Of a stretch of 49,215 bases of DNA, positions 47,138 through 49,215 are shown in pieces. Numbering within the stretch: the stretch's first letter is position 1; each line of letters opens with the position of its first letter. Origin of the DNA: Imhoffiella purpurea (GTDB lineage: Bacteria > Pseudomonadota > Gammaproteobacteria > Chromatiales > Chromatiaceae); the NCBI RefSeq assembly GCF_000585215.1, contig NZ_AONC01000031.1, positions 1 to 49,215 on the forward strand. The letters run 5' to 3'. The notes beneath the pieces were generated by a model. The model was not told the origin of the DNA. It saw only the letters and a list, made by a program, of their open reading frames with translations, and did not search any database. A program made the position numbers and the translations under genes.

Positions 47138-48985
47138 ATGCCCCAATACCGTTCTCGCACCTCGACCCAAGGCCGCAACATGGCTGGCGCACGCGCCCTC
47201 TGGCGCGCGACCGGAATGAAGGATGCGGACTTCGAGAAGCCCATCATCGCCGTCGTCAATTCCTTCACCCAGTTCGTCCCCGGACACGTCCATCTGAAGG
47301 ACCTCGGCCAGCTGGTCGCGCGCGAGATCGAGGCCGCGGGCGGGGTCGCGAAGGAATTCAACACCATCGCCATCGACGACGGCATCGCCATGGGGCACGA
47401 AGGGATGCTCTATTCGCTCCCCTCGCGCGAGATCATCGCCGATTCGGTGGAATACATGGTGAACGCGCATTGCGCGGATGCCATGGTCTGCATCTCCAAC
47501 TGCGACAAGATCACCCCCGGGATGCTGATGGCCTCGCTCCGGCTCGACATCCCCACCGTCTTCGTCTCGGGCGGCCCCATGGAGGCCGGCAAGATCATCA
47601 GCCCGAACGACGAACAGCATCTCGATCTGATCGACGCCATGATCGCCGCCGCCAATCCGAAGGAGAGCGACGACTCGGTCGCGCAGCTCGAACGCTCGGC
47701 CTGTCCCACCTGCGGCTCCTGCTCGGGCATGTTCACCGCCAATTCCATGAACTGTCTCACCGAGGCGCTCGGACTGAGCCTGCCGGGCAACGGCTCGCTT
47801 CTGGCGACCCATGCGGCGCGCAAGGATCTGTTCCTGGAGGCCGGACGCCTGATCGTCGCCCTGGCCAAACGCTATTACGAGGACGACGACGCCAGCGTTC
47901 TGCCGCGCGCGATCGCCACCTTCGAGGCCTTCGAGAACGCCATGAGCCTGGATATCGCCATGGGCGGATCCACCAACACCGTGCTCCACCTGCTCGCCGC
48001 CGCCCGCGAGGGCGAAGTGCCCTTCACCATGGCCGACATCGACCGACTCAGCCGCAAGGTGCCGAATCTGTGCAAGGTCGCCCCGGCCACCCAGAAATAC
48101 CACATGGAGGACGTGCACCGCGCCGGAGGCGTCATCGGCATCCTCGGCGAACTGGATCGCGCCGGGCTACTCCACCGGGACTGCGGAACCATACATGCCC
48201 CATCGGTCGGCGAGGCTATCGACACCTGGGACATCGCCAAGACCGACTCGCAGCAGGCGAAGGAGCGCTTCCTGGCCGCCCCCGGCGGCGTCCCGACCCA
48301 GGAGGCATTCAGCCAGAACGCACGCTGGGAAACGCCCGACCTCGATCGGGAATCCGGATGCATCCGCGATCTGGAGCACGCCTACAGCCGCGACGGCGGT
48401 CTCGCCGTGCTCTTCGGCAATCTGGCCGAAGACGGCTGTATCGTGAAGACGGCCGGCGTGGACGCCGAGATCCTCACCTTCGCCGGACCGGCCCGTATCT
48501 GCGAAAGCCAAGAGGAGGCAGTCGACGCCATTCTCTCGGACCGCATCCAGCCCGGGGACATCGTGCTCATCCGCTACGAAGGACCCAAGGGCGGTCCGGG
48601 CATGCAGGAAATGCTCTATCCGACCAGCTATCTCAAGTCCAAGGGGCTCGGGAAGCAATGCGCACTCATCACCGACGGACGCTTCTCCGGGGGCACATCC
48701 GGTCTCTCCATCGGTCACGCCTCGCCCGAGGCCGCCCAAGGGGGCACCATCGGACTGGTCGAGGAAGGCGATCGCATCGAGATCGACATCCCGAACCGGC
48801 GCATCCATCTGGCGGTCTCCGACGAGATCATCGCCCAGCGTCGCTCGGCCATGGAGGTCAAAGGAAAGGATGCCTGGAAGCCCGCAAAACGCCAGCGTTC
48901 AGTCTCCTCGGCGCTCAAGGCCTACGCGGCCATGACCACCAGCGCGGCACACGGCGCCGTCCGCGACATCTCCCAGCTTCAGTGA
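47138..48985 (+). CDS. ilvD: Dihydroxy-acid dehydratase
   Basis: The 615-residue iron-sulfur enzyme forms the 2-oxo acids of valine and isoleucine synthesis. Cluster cysteines are in [12 protein letters not shown] near residue 122 and [20 protein letters not shown] near 190. [14 protein letters not shown] lies near 78, and the C-terminal [20 protein letters not shown] near 515 is standard. The start follows AAGAAAGG nine bases upstream, and a TATACT box stands at 47095-47100. The product pairs logically with cimA, since citramalate-derived 2-oxobutyrate reaches isoleucine through IlvD. An intrinsic terminator follows the stop by about 50 bases. Confidence 0.97.
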   Translation: MPQYRSRTSTQGRNMAGARALWRATGMKDADFEKPIIAVVNSFTQFVPGHVHLKDLGQLVAREIEAAGGVAKEFNTIAIDDGIAMGHEGMLYSLPSREIIADSVEYMVNAHCADAMVCISNCDKITPGMLMASLRLDIPTVFVSGGPMEAGKIISPNDEQHLDLIDAMIAAANPKESDDSVAQLERSACPTCGSCSGMFTANSMNCLTEALGLSLPGNGSLLATHAARKDLFLEAGRLIVALAKRYYEDDDASVLPRAIATFEAFENAMSLDIAMGGSTNTVLHLLAAAREGEVPFTMADIDRLSRKVPNLCKVAPATQKYHMEDVHRAGGVIGILGELDRAGLLHRDCGTIHAPSVGEAIDTWDIAKTDSQQAKERFLAAPGGVPTQEAFSQNARWETPDLDRESGCIRDLEHAYSRDGGLAVLFGNLAEDGCIVKTAGVDAEILTFAGPARICESQEEAVDAILSDRIQPGDIVLIRYEGPKGGPGMQEMLYPTSYLKSKGLGKQCALITDGRFSGGTSGLSIGHASPEAAQGGTIGLVEEGDRIEIDIPNRRIHLAVSDEIIAQRRSAMEVKGKDAWKPAKRQRSVSSALKAYAAMTTSAAHGAVRDISQLQ

Positions 48986-49036
48986 CAATGCTGCAACGGG
49001 ATCGGAAGATCGATCCCTGAGCACGAAGTCTGGCCT

Positions 49037-49068
49037 AAGAAGCCGTGTCGCCGACACGGTTTCTTTTT
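49037..49068 (+). terminator. Rho-independent terminator of ilvD
   Basis: AAGAAGCCGTGTCG (49037-49050) pairs with CGACACGGTTTCTT (49052-49065) with one mismatch-like wobble, and runs into TTTTT. It is a clear intrinsic terminator. Confidence 0.88.
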
Positions 49069-49169
49069 GAGCGCCGATCAGAGACGAATAGGTAAAGTTC
49101 GATAATTCGAAAGTCTTTTCTCTGCGCCCTTAGCGTCATTGCGGTTTTATTTTCTCACGCGCAAAGAAG

Positions 49170-49202
49170 AAACCCCTGGCTCCTTATGGGAGTCAGGGGT
49201 TT
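49170..49202 (-). terminator. Terminator hairpin for a gene entering from the right edge
   Basis: AAACCCCTGGCTCC and GGGAGTCAGGGGTTT form a stem of about 14 pairs with wobbles around TTAT. On the minus strand it is followed by TTTCTTCTTTG, so it probably ends a minus-strand gene lying beyond the window, convergent with ilvD. Confidence 0.6.
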
Positions 49203-49215
49203 CGGGATAAAGCCC

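Overview
The window is about 49 kb of GC-rich chromosome (roughly 60-65 % GC by eye, strong G/C third-position preference). Gene content and protein style suggest a gammaproteobacterium, most likely a purple sulfur bacterium (Chromatiaceae) or a close relative. That placement is inference: no photosynthesis, sulfur-oxidation or rRNA gene is present to confirm it. About 33 protein genes are supported, with no CRISPR array, insertion sequence, rRNA or complete tRNA. Most of the window is core metabolism.

Region 1 (1-12.6 kb) is the accessory-looking part. It holds a secreted NHL beta-propeller protein, a chemoreceptor, a DUF1820 protein, a NUDIX hydrolase and an OPT-family transporter. Next come a decayed TonB-dependent receptor, a protein with two tandem YfiR (DUF4154) domains, and an intact TonB-dependent receptor convergent to it. 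A small coiled-coil stress protein follows, whose upstream region has a near-consensus sigma-54 promoter directly abutting a perfect IHF-consensus palindrome. Then there is a tRNA-3'-end-like remnant, an unrecognised ORF and a GFA-family zinc protein.

Region 2 (12.6-23.3 kb) is mostly on the minus strand. It holds GTP-type PEP carboxykinase, a plus-strand exported alpha/beta hydrolase, and a compact putative operon (DUF6394-like membrane protein, RCK potassium channel, hemerythrin-like protein, ferrochelatase). It ends with threonine synthase and citramalate synthase, separated by a terminator-like hairpin. Citramalate synthase together with ilvD at the right end suggests a threonine-independent route to isoleucine.

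Region 3 (23.3-30.8 kb) is an acetate or short-chain-organic-acid uptake and activation block: DUF4212 small subunit, sodium:solute symporter, a cNMP/CBS/nucleotidyltransferase regulator, a DEDDh exonuclease and acetyl-CoA synthetase. With PEP carboxykinase it fits photoheterotrophic or mixotrophic acetate use.

Region 4 (31-40.3 kb) has an NYN nuclease-like protein with a cold-shock-like tail, the classical pilB-pilC-pilD-coaE cluster without a pilin gene, a small secreted Cys-rich protein, dihydroorotase, an MlaA lipoprotein, RNase T and monothiol glutaredoxin.

Region 5 (40.3-49.2 kb) has an asparagine-synthase-like amidotransferase of the N-acetylglutaminylglutamine-amide type and a hydantoinase-B-like protein, both without their usual partners, then Fe superoxide dismutase, argD-argF and ilvD. 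A terminator-like hairpin stands between a candidate promoter and argD, so early termination of the arginine transcript is possible. Positions of promoters, operators and hairpins were read by eye and were not computed.
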